DNA of 64,000 nt from Bacteroidia bacterium (GTDB taxonomy: Bacteria; Bacteroidota; Bacteroidia; B-17B0; Aurantibacillaceae): positions 682,001 to 746,000 of the forward strand of contig JAEUTP010000008.1 in NCBI GenBank assembly GCA_016787705.1. Reading direction: 5' to 3'. Under the pieces are notes generated by a model that ran no database searches, was not told the DNA's origin, and saw nothing but the letters and a program-made list of their open reading frames with translations. This document shows positions 17,977-26,666 of the stretch, in pieces; position 1 is the stretch's first letter, and every line of letters begins with the position of its first letter. The position numbers and the translations under genes are program-made.

Positions 17977-19788
17977 TTATTGAGCTTCCAGCTTTTTAGA
18001 ATGACGTTTACGCTCATTTTCATCTAAATAAATTTTACGTAAACGGATGTTTGAAGGTGTGATCTCAACATACTCGTCGCCTTGTATATATTCCATCGAC
18101 TCTTCCAGGCTGAATTTTATTTTTGGAGCAATACGCATTTTTTCATCTGTACCAGACGCACGCATATTGGTCAATTGTTTCTCAGTACAGATATTTACTA
18201 CCAAATCATCCGGACGAATATGCTCACCAATGATCATACCCGGATAAATTTCTTCACCTGCTTCAACAAAAAATTTACCTCTGTCTTGTAATTTATCAAT
18301 TGAGTAAGCAACAGCGTTACCTTTATCTTTACTAATCAACACACCTGAGATACGGCTAGGGATTGGCCCTTTCCAAGGTTCAAATGCTTTAAAACGGTGT
18401 GCCATAATAGCTTCACCTGCTGTAGCAGTTAACACATTATTACGTAAACCAATAATACCACGCGAAGGAATTTCAAACTCAATGTGAGTAAGATCTCCTT
18501 TTGGTTCCATGATCAATAAATTTCCTTTACGTTGCGTAACCAAATCAATTACTTTACTTGAAGATTCCTGTGGTACATCAACTGTCAACACCTCAACAGG
18601 CTCATGCTTCACACCATCAATTTCTTTAATAATAACCTGTGGCTGCCCTAATTGAAGTTCATACCCTTCGCGGCGCATAGTTTCAATCAACACCGATAAG
18701 TGAAGAATACCACGGCCAAATACTAGATAAGAATCAGGCGATGATGTTTCTTCAACACGCATTGCTAAATTTTTCTCTAATTCTTTATATAAACGATCGC
18801 GTAAGTGACGAGAAGTAACAAATTTACCGTCTTTACCAAAAAAAGGAGAGTTATTAATGGTAAACAACATGCTCATTGTTGGCTCATCAATAGTGATATT
18901 TGGAAGAGCTTCAGGGTTTTCGAAATCAGAAACCGTATCACCGATCTCAAAACCTTCAATACCTGTAAAAGCACAAATATCCCCTGTTTCGGCCTCAGCA
19001 ACTTTTGCTTTACCTAAACCGTCAAAAATAAATAATTCTTTAATGCGTGATTTTTGAATACGGCCGTCGCGTTTCACAACACTAACAGGCATGTTTTCTT
19101 TAATGATACCACGGTAGATGCGGCCTACCGCAATACGACCAATGAAAGAAGAATAATCCAACGATGTAATTTGTATCTGTAAAGTTCCCTCGCGTTTTGG
19201 CGCTGTAGGAATTTTTGCAATAATCGTATCTAATAAATAAGTTACATCTGTAGTTGGTGTTTTATAATCGGGGCCCATCCAACCTTGTTTACTTGAACCG
19301 TATACAGTTGGAAAATCCAATTGCTCCTCGTTAGCATCCAGATTAAAGAAAAGATCAAATACATTGTCATGTACTTCTTCAGGACGACAATTTGGTTTAT
19401 CAACTTTATTAATAACCAAAATAGCTTTTTTACCTGCAGCAATTGCTTTTTGTAATACGAAACGTGTTTGAGGCATTGGTCCTTCAAAAGCATCCACTAA
19501 AAGAATTACACCATCAGCCATGTTCATTACACGCTCTACTTCACCACCAAAATCGGCGTGGCCCGGGGTATCAATAATATTAATTTTGGTTCCTTTATAA
19601 GTTACCGAAACGTTCTTTGCAAGAATGGTAATTCCACGTTCACGCTCCAAATCGTTATTATCAAGAATAAGTTCGCCGGTTGCCTGGTTCTCACGAAATA
19701 AATTACACTGGTGTAAGATTTTATCTACTAAGGTTGTTTTACCGTGGTCAACGTGGGCAATAATGGCAATGTTTCTAATTTCAGACAT
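17977..19788 (-). CDS. typA: Ribosome-associated GTPase TypA/BipA
   Basis: 603 residues, the usual length. G1 [16 protein letters not shown]3 [12 protein letters not shown] and G4 NKVDK are all present near the N-terminus. They are followed by EF-G-like domains II, III and V (for example [21 protein letters not shown]) and the family-specific C-terminal domain ([32 protein letters not shown]). It binds the ribosome and assists 50S assembly and stress translation. It is a single gene with its own -7 box and terminator. Confidence 0.97.
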   Translation of the reverse strand: MSEIRNIAIIAHVDHGKTTLVDKILHQCNLFRENQATGELILDNNDLERERGITILAKNVSVTYKGTKINIIDTPGHADFGGEVERVMNMADGVILLVDAFEGPMPQTRFVLQKAIAAGKKAILVINKVDKPNCRPEEVHDNVFDLFFNLDANEEQLDFPTVYGSSKQGWMGPDYKTPTTDVTYLLDTIIAKIPTAPKREGTLQIQITSLDYSSFIGRIAVGRIYRGIIKENMPVSVVKRDGRIQKSRIKELFIFDGLGKAKVAEAETGDICAFTGIEGFEIGDTVSDFENPEALPNITIDEPTMSMLFTINNSPFFGKDGKFVTSRHLRDRLYKELEKNLAMRVEETSSPDSYLVFGRGILHLSVLIETMRREGYELQLGQPQVIIKEIDGVKHEPVEVLTVDVPQESSSKVIDLVTQRKGNLLIMEPKGDLTHIEFEIPSRGIIGLRNNVLTATAGEAIMAHRFKAFEPWKGPIPSRISGVLISKDKGNAVAYSIDKLQDRGKFFVEAGEEIYPGMIIGEHIRPDDLVVNICTEKQLTNMRASGTDEKMRIAPKIKFSLEESMEYIQGDEYVEITPSNIRLRKIYLDENERKRHSKKLEAQ

Positions 19789-19807
19789 AGTTTGTTTTTA
19801 AGCGCCG

Positions 19808-19815
19808 CAAAGATA
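19808..19815 (-). promoter_or_regulatory. -7 box TATCTTTG of typA
   Basis: On the minus strand TATCTTTG lies 19 bases upstream of the typA ATG. It matches the Bacteroidota housekeeping element, and the following GCGGCGCTT begins the short leader. Confidence 0.55.
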
Positions 19816-19886
19816 CTACTTTTATTGGTTAAAACACTTTATTACAAAGGATTATATCCATTTTTCTTATTACTTTTAACAAATAA

Positions 19887-20480
19887 TTGGAAAAAGGTAA
19901 AAATACTCAAGCTACTTTAAATCCCGCCAAGTGGGTTGAATTGTACTCTGATTATTTATATAAGTACGCTTATTACCGCGTAAATAAAGATGAACTGGCA
20001 CAAGACCTTGTTCAGGATTGTTTTTTAGCTGCTTTAAAAGGTGCTGAAACGTTTACCGGCGCTGCCTCAGAAAAAACCTGGCTGGTAAGTATTTTAAAAA
20101 ACAAAATAATAGATCATTATAAAAAAGCAAGTACCAAAAATGAATCGCCCTTGCAATTAAACGTTTATGAGGCCCCTTCTTACGATTATTTTTTTAATAA
20201 GGAGTCAAACGGCCACTGGAATAAGGAAACCAAGCCTAAGGATTGGGCAGCAACCGATACTAATTTTGATACTAAAGAATTTTATAAAACCCTTGAAAAG
20301 TGTTTAGATACTTTGCCTGAAAAATGGAAAGGAGTTTTTACATTGAGTTTGCTGGATGATGCGGAGGCAAAAATAGTTTGTAAGGAATTTGAAATTACTT
20401 CGTCTAACTTTTGGGTGATTATTCACCGGGCCAAGCTGCAGGTAAGGGCCTGCCTTGAAAAGAACTGGTTAAAACTGTAA
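19887..20480 (+). CDS. ECF-type RNA polymerase sigma factor of the RiPP operon
   Basis: 197 residues from a TTG start. The sigma-2 region (about 20-85: LYKYAYYRVNKDELAQDLVQ, then TWLVSILKNKIIDHYKK) and the sigma-4 region (about 130-195: LPEKWKGVFTLSLLDDAEAK, then FWVIIHRAKLQVRACLE) are recognisable. There is a longer than usual linker containing YDYFFNKESNG. Its stop overlaps the start of the zinc-finger anti-sigma gene by one base (TAATG). It heads a five-gene block with the precursor peptide and the DUF692 enzyme, so it very probably controls that block. Confidence 0.9.
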   Translation: MEKGKNTQATLNPAKWVELYSDYLYKYAYYRVNKDELAQDLVQDCFLAALKGAETFTGAASEKTWLVSILKNKIIDHYKKASTKNESPLQLNVYEAPSYDYFFNKESNGHWNKETKPKDWAATDTNFDTKEFYKTLEKCLDTLPEKWKGVFTLSLLDDAEAKIVCKEFEITSSNFWVIIHRAKLQVRACLEKNWLKL

Positions 20481-20758
20481 TGGAAGAGTTAAAAGAACAT
20501 ACACATAAATGGTACACCTTTGGTTGTAAAGATGCCACTTACCTTACAGTTAAGAGTGAATACTCAAAATTGTCTTTTTCAGAAAAGTTCCTTCTTAACT
20601 TTCACTTAATCATTTGTAAATATTGCCGTTTTTTTGTGGCTCAAAACAAGAAAATTAACAGTCTTTTCAGGGCTTCGTACGCTAAAAACGAGGTAAAGCT
20701 TTCTGACGATAAAAAAGAGGCTCTAAATCAACTAATTACAAAAAATCTAAAAAAATAG
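20480..20758 (+). CDS. Small zinc-finger (ZAS-type) anti-sigma factor
   Basis: 92 residues, no membrane segment. The motif HLIICKYC supplies the His-x3-Cys-x2-Cys zinc ligands of ZAS anti-sigma domains. It is translationally coupled to the ECF sigma gene (one-base overlap). A soluble ZAS protein of this kind can sense redox state or metal through its cysteines; metal sensing is an inference from the neighbouring metallophore-type genes. Confidence 0.8.
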   Translation: MEELKEHTHKWYTFGCKDATYLTVKSEYSKLSFSEKFLLNFHLIICKYCRFFVAQNKKINSLFRASYAKNEVKLSDDKKEALNQLITKNLKK

Positions 20759-20776
20759 CCTAAAAATCTGTAAGTT

Positions 20777-20810
20777 TTTAAAACCGGTTTCGTCTATAAT
20801 TACGTAAATT
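20777..20810 (+). promoter_or_regulatory. Candidate ECF-sigma promoter of the precursor gene
   Basis: The 78-base gap before the precursor gene holds AAAACCGGTTTCGTC followed by TATAATTACGTAAA. There is no TAnnTTTG housekeeping box. The GGTTT and CGT elements recall ECF -35/-10 pairs, and a similar CGGTTTACGT occurs upstream of the second sigma gene at 24061-24080. Confidence 0.35.
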
Positions 20811-20836
20811 CATATAAACCTTTAAACTAACAAAAA

Positions 20837-21199
20837 ATGGAAAAAAAATCAGCATTAGTTACTTGCTCAATGATTGCAGGTGCTTTATTAAGCGTTTCAG
20901 CTGTAAAAGCTAACACAAACAGTTTATTAAACTATAACGGCTTAGGAACTGCCGGTGAAGTTCGTACTTCTTTAGTTAAAACTATCGAATTAAATTGCGG
21001 CGAGAAAAAAGACGCAACTAAAACTGATACAAAAACTAAAGATGCAAAATGTGGCGAGCACAAAGATGCAAAAGCTAAAGATGGCAAATGTGGTGAGCAC
21101 AAAGCTAAAGATGGCAAATGCGGCGAGAAAAAAGCTAAAGACGGAAAATGTGGAGAGGGTAAATGTGGAGAAAAGAAAAAAACTGACACTCCAAAATAA
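20837..21199 (+). CDS. bufA: Bufferin/HvfA-like RiPP precursor with six CGE motifs
   Basis: 120 residues. A Sec signal peptide (about 1-25, SMIAGALLSVSAVKA) is followed by a short Asn/Leu-rich linker and a low-complexity, Lys-rich core. The core cysteines at 54, 72, 85, 95, 105 and 110 each sit in a CGE motif, and the last is an exact EGKCG, the sequence modified in DUF2282 bufferins and HvfA. Cys85-95-105 repeat with a period of ten residues. In that family a DUF692 oxidase converts the cysteine motifs to heterocycles that bind copper. The neighbouring DUF692, DUF2063 and DoxX genes fix the assignment. The number of motifs and the strict DGKCGE tandem are unusual. Confidence 0.85.
   Translation: MEKKSALVTCSMIAGALLSVSAVKANTNSLLNYNGLGTAGEVRTSLVKTIELNCGEKKDATKTDTKTKDAKCGEHKDAKAKDGKCGEHKAKDGKCGEKKAKDGKCGEGKCGEKKKTDTPK
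21071..21160 (+). repeat. Three tandem 30-base units encoding KAKDGKCGEx
   Basis: Residues 79-108 of the precursor are three consecutive ten-residue units differing only at the tenth residue (His, Lys, Gly). At DNA level the units differ at some third codon positions, so the duplication is not brand new. Confidence 0.85.
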
Positions 21200-21215
21200 T
21201 TAAAAACTAAAACTC

Positions 21216-21248
21216 AGCCCCTCTCCAAAAAAGAGGGGTTGATTTTTT
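21216..21248 (+). terminator. Intrinsic terminator between precursor and DUF692 oxidase
   Basis: AGCCCCTCT and AGAGGGGTT form a 9-bp stem with a 7-base loop, followed by GA and six T (21243-21248). It ends six bases before the ATG of the DUF692 gene. It should make the precursor mRNA far more abundant than the enzyme mRNA, with read-through supplying the rest. Confidence 0.85.
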
Positions 21249-21254
21249 ACAGTT

Positions 21255-22100
21255 ATGCAATTAAAAGATAATAAACATATTGGCATTGGCTTTAGAAAAG
21301 ATTTTTCAGAAGAGCTTTTAGCTTCTGATATCCTTAAGCCTGCATTTATTGAGCTGGCGCCCGAGAACTGGATTGGCATGGGCGGTTACTGGAAAAAACA
21401 ATTGGACAAAGCCGCAGAAAAATATCCTATTACCTGTCACGGTTTATCATTATCCATTGGTAGTCCTGATGATCTTGATCTGGACTTTCTTCACAAAATA
21501 AAAAAATTCATTAAACAATATAATGTACAGATTTATTCTGAACATTTAAGTTATGCTAAATGCGATAACGCACATTTATACGACCTTTTACCAATACCAT
21601 TTAGAAAAGACGCGGTAAAACACATTATCTCCCGCATTAAACAAGTACAGGACGTTTTAGAAATGCCTTTGGCGATTGAGAACGTTTCTTACTATACACC
21701 GGTTGCCGCGGAAATGGACGAAGCAACTTTTATATCAGAAATTGTAAATGGATCAGGCTGCAATTTGCTGCTTGACGTAAATAATGTTTACGTTAACTCC
21801 TTCAATCATAAATATAACGCAAAAGAATTTATTACAAAATTACCGCTTGATAAAGTAGCCTACATACATATGGCCGGCCACGAGCAAATTTCAGATACGG
21901 TCATTATTGATACACATGGTGAAGCAATAATTGACCCGGTGTTTGATCTTTTTGAATACACTACCGTCTTATTAAAACCGGTACCTGTTTTGTTAGAACG
22001 TGATTTTAATATTCCTGAACTTGAAGAGCTGCAAGGCGAAATTACAAGAATGGAAACCATTGTTTCAAAAACCTGGAAGAAAGAACATGCCATTGCTTAA
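21255..22100 (+). CDS. bufB: DUF692 multinuclear non-heme iron oxidase (MbnB/BufB/HvfB family)
   Basis: 281 residues, a TIM-barrel-type protein. All blocks typical of DUF692 are present in order: GIGFRKDF, ELAPENW, CHGLSLSIGS, YSEHLSY, IENVSYY, LLLDVNNVYVNSFNH, YIHMAGH, DTHGEAI and LLERDFNIPE. They supply the His, Glu, Asp and Asn iron ligands of the family. The enzyme should oxidise the CGE cysteines of the adjacent precursor in the cytoplasm before export. It overlaps the partner gene downstream by 14 bases. Confidence 0.93.
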   Translation: MQLKDNKHIGIGFRKDFSEELLASDILKPAFIELAPENWIGMGGYWKKQLDKAAEKYPITCHGLSLSIGSPDDLDLDFLHKIKKFIKQYNVQIYSEHLSYAKCDNAHLYDLLPIPFRKDAVKHIISRIKQVQDVLEMPLAIENVSYYTPVAAEMDEATFISEIVNGSGCNLLLDVNNVYVNSFNHKYNAKEFITKLPLDKVAYIHMAGHEQISDTVIIDTHGEAIIDPVFDLFEYTTVLLKPVPVLLERDFNIPELEELQGEITRMETIVSKTWKKEHAIA

Positions 22101-22842
22101 AGAAGATACACACGCGCAACAATCAAAACTGGCTGAATATTGCAAAACAGGTGTAAAGCCCGATTTAATTGGTGTTATACAAGAGAATCTGCATCACTAT
22201 CGCCGTCTTGTTTTTAATATTGGTATTGATACTATTGAAACCGCTTATCCTATAACGTATCGCTTCTTGCCGGATGAGATATGGGATAAACTGGTTTATG
22301 ATTTTTATGCAGAGCATAAATGCAAAACGCCACAAGTATGGCGCATGCCTATGGAATTTTATGAATATTGTGTTGAGAAGGATATACAGGCAAAATTAGG
22401 TTATCGATTTTTAAATGATCTTTTATATTTTGAGTGGCTAGAAATGGAAGTGCATACTATGGATGATATTGCATACCCACCAATTAAAACAGAAGGGGAT
22501 TGGTTAAATAACATCTTAGCACTTAATCCCGAACACAAACTTGTAAAATTTACTTACCCTGTTCACATGCTTGCAGCAACTGAGCTGGAAGGCAAGGCCG
22601 GTGATTATTTTTTATTAATGTACCGTGAAAAGGAAAGTGGTCGCGTGCAATGTATGGATATTTCTATTTTATACGCTTATATTTTAGAACAATTACAAAA
22701 CGGCGCTACGCTACAGGAAATTTTAACCGAAGCCGACACACTTTTTCAAATAAATAATTTTGAAATGCTGAAAGAGCATGCTTTAAATTTTGTAAACGAT
22801 CTAAAGCAGCGTGAATTTATTCTTGGATTTTTAAATACCTGA
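22087..22842 (+). CDS. bufC: DUF2063-type partner protein (BufC/HvfC family)
   Basis: The ATG at 22087 (MPLLKEDTHAQQSKLAEYCK) gives 251 residues and overlaps the oxidase gene by 14 bases. A longer frame reaches 22000, but those 29 residues lie wholly inside the oxidase gene. The N-terminal domain (about 1-95) fits the DNA-binding-like DUF2063 fold (ENLHHYRRLVFNIGIDTIET, AYPITYRFLPDEIW), and the C-terminal part (about 130-250) is the usual companion domain. In characterised relatives this protein presents the precursor to the DUF692 oxidase. Confidence 0.85.
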   Translation: MPLLKEDTHAQQSKLAEYCKTGVKPDLIGVIQENLHHYRRLVFNIGIDTIETAYPITYRFLPDEIWDKLVYDFYAEHKCKTPQVWRMPMEFYEYCVEKDIQAKLGYRFLNDLLYFEWLEMEVHTMDDIAYPPIKTEGDWLNNILALNPEHKLVKFTYPVHMLAATELEGKAGDYFLLMYREKESGRVQCMDISILYAYILEQLQNGATLQEILTEADTLFQINNFEMLKEHALNFVNDLKQREFILGFLNT

Positions 22843-22846
22843 TTTT

Positions 22847-23287
22847 ATGATCAATTTATACAACAGTGTGCGCAATGGTTTAATTAAAGCGCAGGATACT
22901 CCATTACTTTTTTTACGCTTAATTTTGGCTTACGGCTTTTGGGAGCCTGCTACCATGAAGTGGACTGACATTAATTCAATTGCCGATTGGTTTGAAAGCA
23001 TGGGCATTTTTGCGCCAAAATTAAATGCTTATTTAGCGGCATCAACCGAAATGGCGGGTGTGTTTTTACTGGCGCTGGGTTTAGGCACACGCATTATTTG
23101 TTTTCCGTTAATAATTACCATGATAGTTGCCATTAAAACCGTGCATTGGGAAAATGGCTTTCCTGCAGGTGATAATGGTTACGAAATTCCATTATACTTT
23201 ATTATCATGCTTATAACATTGATGTGTTTTGGCCCGGGTAAATTAAGCATTGATTATTTTATAAGGAAGAAACTGGATAAAAAATAA
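22847..23287 (+). CDS. DoxX-family membrane protein (HvfD-like)
   Basis: 146 residues with four hydrophobic segments (about 20-35, 60-80, 87-102 and 115-133), typical of DoxX. It starts four bases after the DUF2063 gene. DoxX genes are regular members of the Hvf/bufferin operon type; the molecular role there is not established. It is the last gene of the block and faces a convergent gene three bases away. Confidence 0.85.
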   Translation: MINLYNSVRNGLIKAQDTPLLFLRLILAYGFWEPATMKWTDINSIADWFESMGIFAPKLNAYLAASTEMAGVFLLALGLGTRIICFPLIITMIVAIKTVHWENGFPAGDNGYEIPLYFIIMLITLMCFGPGKLSIDYFIRKKLDKK

Positions 23288-23289
23288 AA

Positions 23290-23940
23290 TCACTTTTCTT
23301 TTAGCGTAATTTTACCCGACTCAACAACAACCATTCCATTTAAATTATCGTTAGCCAGCTTTACCATTTTTTTTGCGATTGCAATAGCATGAACACCACG
23401 ATATTTCTTCAATTTGCCTATCATCAGCGGTCTGAAAAGCGATGCTAAAAATATTCCTATTATTTCTCCCAATCTGAATTCTTTTCTGTCACCAATAATA
23501 AAAGAAGGTCTCATGACTATAAACGCATCATAATTTAATGCTGCAATTCTTTCTTCCAATTCACCCTTTGTTCTTAAATAAAAATTAGATGAATTTTTAT
23601 CAGCTCCAACAGACGAAACCAGTATAAATTGTTTAACGCCATTTAGTTTTCCCATCTGTGCAATTTTTGCAGGGTATTCACAATCAATTTTATACTGATT
23701 TTCTTTTGAGCCTGCTTTTTTTAAAGTAGTACCAATAGCACAAAAAATATCATCTGCTTTTATAAGTTCCGAATCTATTGTATCAAAATCAACAATCTTT
23801 TCTTCAAGTTTTAAATGATTAAGCTCAGTTTTTCTTCTTACCAGTAAAATAACCTTATCGTAAACTTTTGCATCGTTTAATTTATTTACAAGATTAGCGC
23901 CCACCAGGCCTGTAGCGCCTATTACAATTGCCGTTTTCAT
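23290..23940 (-). CDS. NAD(P)-binding Rossmann-fold protein (atypical SDR, HTATIP2-like)
   Basis: 216 residues. The N-terminal dinucleotide motif is GATGLVGANLV, followed by CAIGTTLKKAGS, an active-site-region segment FILVSSVGADKNSSNFY, and a Lys in LRTKGELEE that stands where SDR enzymes keep Tyr-x3-Lys. Such proteins bind NAD(P) and regulate or carry out oxidoreductions on unknown substrates. It is divergent from the ECF sigma/RskA pair across a 250-base region, so it may be under that sigma factor. Confidence 0.82.
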   Translation of the reverse strand: MKTAIVIGATGLVGANLVNKLNDAKVYDKVILLVRRKTELNHLKLEEKIVDFDTIDSELIKADDIFCAIGTTLKKAGSKENQYKIDCEYPAKIAQMGKLNGVKQFILVSSVGADKNSSNFYLRTKGELEERIAALNYDAFIVMRPSFIIGDRKEFRLGEIIGIFLASLFRPLMIGKLKKYRGVHAIAIAKKMVKLANDNLNGMVVVESGKITLKEK

Positions 23941-24060
23941 ACTTAAATATACGGCAGATAAAGATGGTGAGTTTATAGTTTTTGTTTAATTTTAAAAGCA
24001 CATCTGTTAGTTTGTTGATAATCATTTTATTACATAAATTTTAGTAATTTTAAATCTAAA

Positions 24061-24080
24061 GTTTTACGGTTTACGTAAAT
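24061..24080 (+). promoter_or_regulatory. Candidate ECF-type motif upstream of second sigma gene
   Basis: TTTTACGGTTTACGTAAAT lies about 110 bases upstream of the GTG start of the sigma gene. Its CGGTTTACGT resembles the motif before the RiPP precursor. Autoregulation is a possible explanation but is untested. Confidence 0.25.
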
Positions 24081-24190
24081 AAAATACAACATTATGTTCA
24101 TAAACGTGTTTAATTTTTATGCAGCCTTTTTACAGTTGTTTCTTTGCTTTGATTGTAAGTTTCTATTTACCTGATCGTCTACAATAAAGA

Positions 24191-24751
24191 GTGGCAAAAA
24201 AACCTATATATACACAGGATGATCTTATAGTTCTTATTAGAGAGCGTAATCAAAAGGCATTCACTTATTTATATGATAATTATTCGAAAGCTTTGTTTGG
24301 TGTTATTCATTCTATCGTAAACAGCCAGGAAGAAGCAGAAGATGTGCTTCAAAATACATTTGTGAAAATATGGAACAACTTTGCAAGTTATGAAGAAGCT
24401 AAAGGACGTTTATATACATGGATGCTGAATATTGCCCGTAATATGGCTATTGACAGCACCCGCTCAAAACACGAGAAAATAAAAACAAAAATCCAAAGTA
24501 CCAGTGATACCGTATATCAAAAAAACAATTTAGTTGTAGATGATTCCTCACATGAATCTATAGGGTTGAAAACAATTTTAAACAGTTTAAAAGAAGAACA
24601 CAAATTAATTATCGATCTTGCTTATTTTGAAGGTTACACACAGGAAGAAATTTCAAAAAAGTTAAACATTCCTCTTGGCACCGTTAAAACGAAAGTAAGG
24701 CAGGCAATTTTAACCTTAAGGGGTTTAACAAAAACAGAATTTTTGCAGTGA
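24191..24751 (+). CDS. ECF sigma factor (SigK-like)
   Basis: 186 residues from a GTG start. Sigma-2 is seen at about 10-85 (AFTYLYDNYSKALFGVIHSI, EEAEDVLQNTFVKIW, TWMLNIARNMAID), and sigma-4 at about 120-180 (EEHKLIIDLAYFEGYTQEEI, then LNIPLGTVKTKVRQAI). Its stop overlaps the start of an RskA-type anti-sigma gene by four bases, so the two are translated together. The upstream 250-base region is shared with the divergent NAD-binding protein. Confidence 0.93.
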   Translation: MAKKPIYTQDDLIVLIRERNQKAFTYLYDNYSKALFGVIHSIVNSQEEAEDVLQNTFVKIWNNFASYEEAKGRLYTWMLNIARNMAIDSTRSKHEKIKTKIQSTSDTVYQKNNLVVDDSSHESIGLKTILNSLKEEHKLIIDLAYFEGYTQEEISKKLNIPLGTVKTKVRQAILTLRGLTKTEFLQ

Positions 24752-25560
24752 ATGTGAAAGAAGTCATATCATCCGGTCTCTTAGAAAGCTATGTGTTGGG
24801 CACCACCTCTGCTGTGGAGAACGACTTTGTGCATGACCTGTGCAAAAAAGATCCTTCATTAATAAAAGAGATAGAATTAATAGAAGAGGCGCTTATAAAA
24901 TATTCTTCCCAAACAAATAATGAAATTAATATTGAAATAAAACATAAAATAGAGGAAAAATTATTTTCTGTTACAAACCATGAAACGCCAAACGAAGCAA
25001 GTGTTATTCAACTAAAAGATCAAACAAAGATCATCAGGCTTTATAAATTAGGTATTGCTGCAAGTGTTGTTTTTATTACTACTACCGTGTTTTATATTCT
25101 TTCTTTACAGGATAAATTAAACAAAACAACAGATAAACTCGCGCAAACGACTACTTCTAAAATAAATGCCGAAGAAGAACTACTAACCCAACAAGCTTCC
25201 TTAATTATCCTTACTTCCAAATTGGATATTCTATCTGATCCAAAAGTTAAGACAATTGCTTTAAAAGGTATGAATTCACTGGAGTCCAAATCTGCATTGG
25301 TACACTGGAATCCGACAAGTGAAGATGTTTATTTTAATTCGCTTTCTTTACCTGCATCACCAACAAATAAGCAATACCAATTATGGGCCATTGTTGATGG
25401 TAAGCCGGTTGATGCGGGAATTATTGAGCTTAACAGCGATAGTACTTTTCAAAAAATGAAAGCTATAAAAAATGCACAAGCATTTGCCGTTACAATTGAA
25501 AAAGTTGGTGGCAGTGTTGCTCCTACAATGGAAACAATGTGTTTATTGGGGAATGTTTAG
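24748..25560 (+). CDS. RskA-type transmembrane anti-sigma factor
   Basis: 270 residues from a GTG overlapping the sigma stop. The cytoplasmic N-terminal domain (about 1-90: SGLLESYVLGTTSAVENDFV) should bind the sigma factor. One membrane segment follows (about 98-118), then a coiled coil (about 120-165) and a periplasmic anti-sigma-K domain (about 175-270: LPASPTNKQYQLWAIVDGKP, FAVTIEKVGGS). No separate zinc motif is seen. Release of the sigma factor through regulated proteolysis is the usual mode in the family. Confidence 0.9.
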   Translation: MNVKEVISSGLLESYVLGTTSAVENDFVHDLCKKDPSLIKEIELIEEALIKYSSQTNNEINIEIKHKIEEKLFSVTNHETPNEASVIQLKDQTKIIRLYKLGIAASVVFITTTVFYILSLQDKLNKTTDKLAQTTTSKINAEEELLTQQASLIILTSKLDILSDPKVKTIALKGMNSLESKSALVHWNPTSEDVYFNSLSLPASPTNKQYQLWAIVDGKPVDAGIIELNSDSTFQKMKAIKNAQAFAVTIEKVGGSVAPTMETMCLLGNV

Positions 25561-25630
25561 TGCAAGGATTATAGATAAATGACACAAAATTAAAAACTGC
25601 CTCTGCCTGGTTAAAACTGCAAATTAAAAA

Positions 25631-26653
25631 CTACCATTTATAGTTCTTCACCGTTTCAACAAACAGTTTAACTTTTTCTTTATCAATATCAGGATACAAA
25701 CCGTGTCCTAAATTACAGATGTAACGCTGCTTGCCAAATGCTTTTAGCATAGTATGGGTTTCTTCAATAATTTTTTTATCATCAGCATATAACAAACAAG
25801 GGTCTGCATTACCCTGCAATGTTTTGTTGCCGGCAACTTTGCGTGCTGATAATGGATCAATTGTCCAATCCAGGCCAATAGAATTGCAGGATGTTTCTGC
25901 AATTTTTCCAACCGCATAATGTGCATCTTTTGCAAATACAGTTACAGGTACTAATGGCGACAATGCATCGCAGATCTTTGAAATATATTTTAAAGAAAAT
26001 TCGTAATACATTTTTTCGCTTAATACACCCGCCCAAGAATCAAATAATTGCAAGATATCTGCGCCTGCGTTTACCTGGCCTTTTAAATAATTAATAGTGC
26101 TTTGTGTTATTTTTTCTAAAAGCAAATGTGCCGCTTCGGGCTGAGTATATAAAAACTGTTTTGCTTTGCTAAATGTTTTGCTGCCACTGCCTTCTATCAT
26201 ATACGCAAACAAAGTCCATGGCGCACCTGCAAAACCTATTAAAGGAACGCGGTCATTCAACTCTTTTTTAGTTAATGAAAGTGCTTTCATTACATAATTC
26301 AAATCGGCAGCTTCTGCGATCTTTAATTTCTCAATATCGCTTTTATTCTTAACCGTATTTTCAAACCATGGTCCTTTTGCCTCTATCATTTGGTAAGGCA
26401 AACCCATAGCTTCGGGTATAACCAAAATATCGCTAAAAATAATGGCGGCATCTACTCCCAATATATCAACCGGCTGAATGGTAACTTCGCAAGCCAGTTC
26501 AGGGTTTTTTACAAATTCTATAAAATTTTTTGCTTTAGCACGCGTAGCCCTGTATTCGGGTAACACCCTGCCTGCCTGGCGCATAAGCCATACCGGGCTG
26601 CGTTCAACTTCCAGGCCTTTGGCCGCCCTTAATAAAAGATCGTTTTTTAACAT
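25631..26653 (-). CDS. hemE: Uroporphyrinogen decarboxylase
   Basis: 340 residues from the ATG at 26653 ([13 protein letters not shown]), the usual HemE start. An in-frame GTG at 26680 would overlap the -7 box and adds nothing conserved. Family motifs are [43 protein letters not shown] and [10 protein letters not shown]. It decarboxylates uroporphyrinogen III to coproporphyrinogen III in haem synthesis, following the HemC-HemD fusion encoded upstream in the window. Confidence 0.97.
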   Translation of the reverse strand: MLKNDLLLRAAKGLEVERSPVWLMRQAGRVLPEYRATRAKAKNFIEFVKNPELACEVTIQPVDILGVDAAIIFSDILVIPEAMGLPYQMIEAKGPWFENTVKNKSDIEKLKIAEAADLNYVMKALSLTKKELNDRVPLIGFAGAPWTLFAYMIEGSGSKTFSKAKQFLYTQPEAAHLLLEKITQSTINYLKGQVNAGADILQLFDSWAGVLSEKMYYEFSLKYISKICDALSPLVPVTVFAKDAHYAVGKIAETSCNSIGLDWTIDPLSARKVAGNKTLQGNADPCLLYADDKKIIEETHTMLKAFGKQRYICNLGHGLYPDIDKEKVKLFVETVKNYKW

Positions 26654-26658
26654 CTCCG

Positions 26659-26666
26659 CAAAGTTA
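26659..26666 (-). promoter_or_regulatory. -7 box TAACTTTG of hemE
   Basis: On the minus strand TAACTTTG ends five bases before the hemE ATG, the same spacing as in hemC-hemD. A near-leaderless transcript would result. Confidence 0.5.

Noticed and set aside
22000..22086. A longer frame upstream of the DUF2063 gene
   Set aside because: The 29 extra residues lie wholly inside the DUF692 gene and look unlike the family; ATG 22087 fits the known N-terminus.
24094..24174. A 26-codon frame (MFINVFNFYAAFLQ...) upstream of the second ECF sigma gene
   Set aside because: It could be a leader peptide, but there is no repeated codon run, hairpin or conservation to support it.
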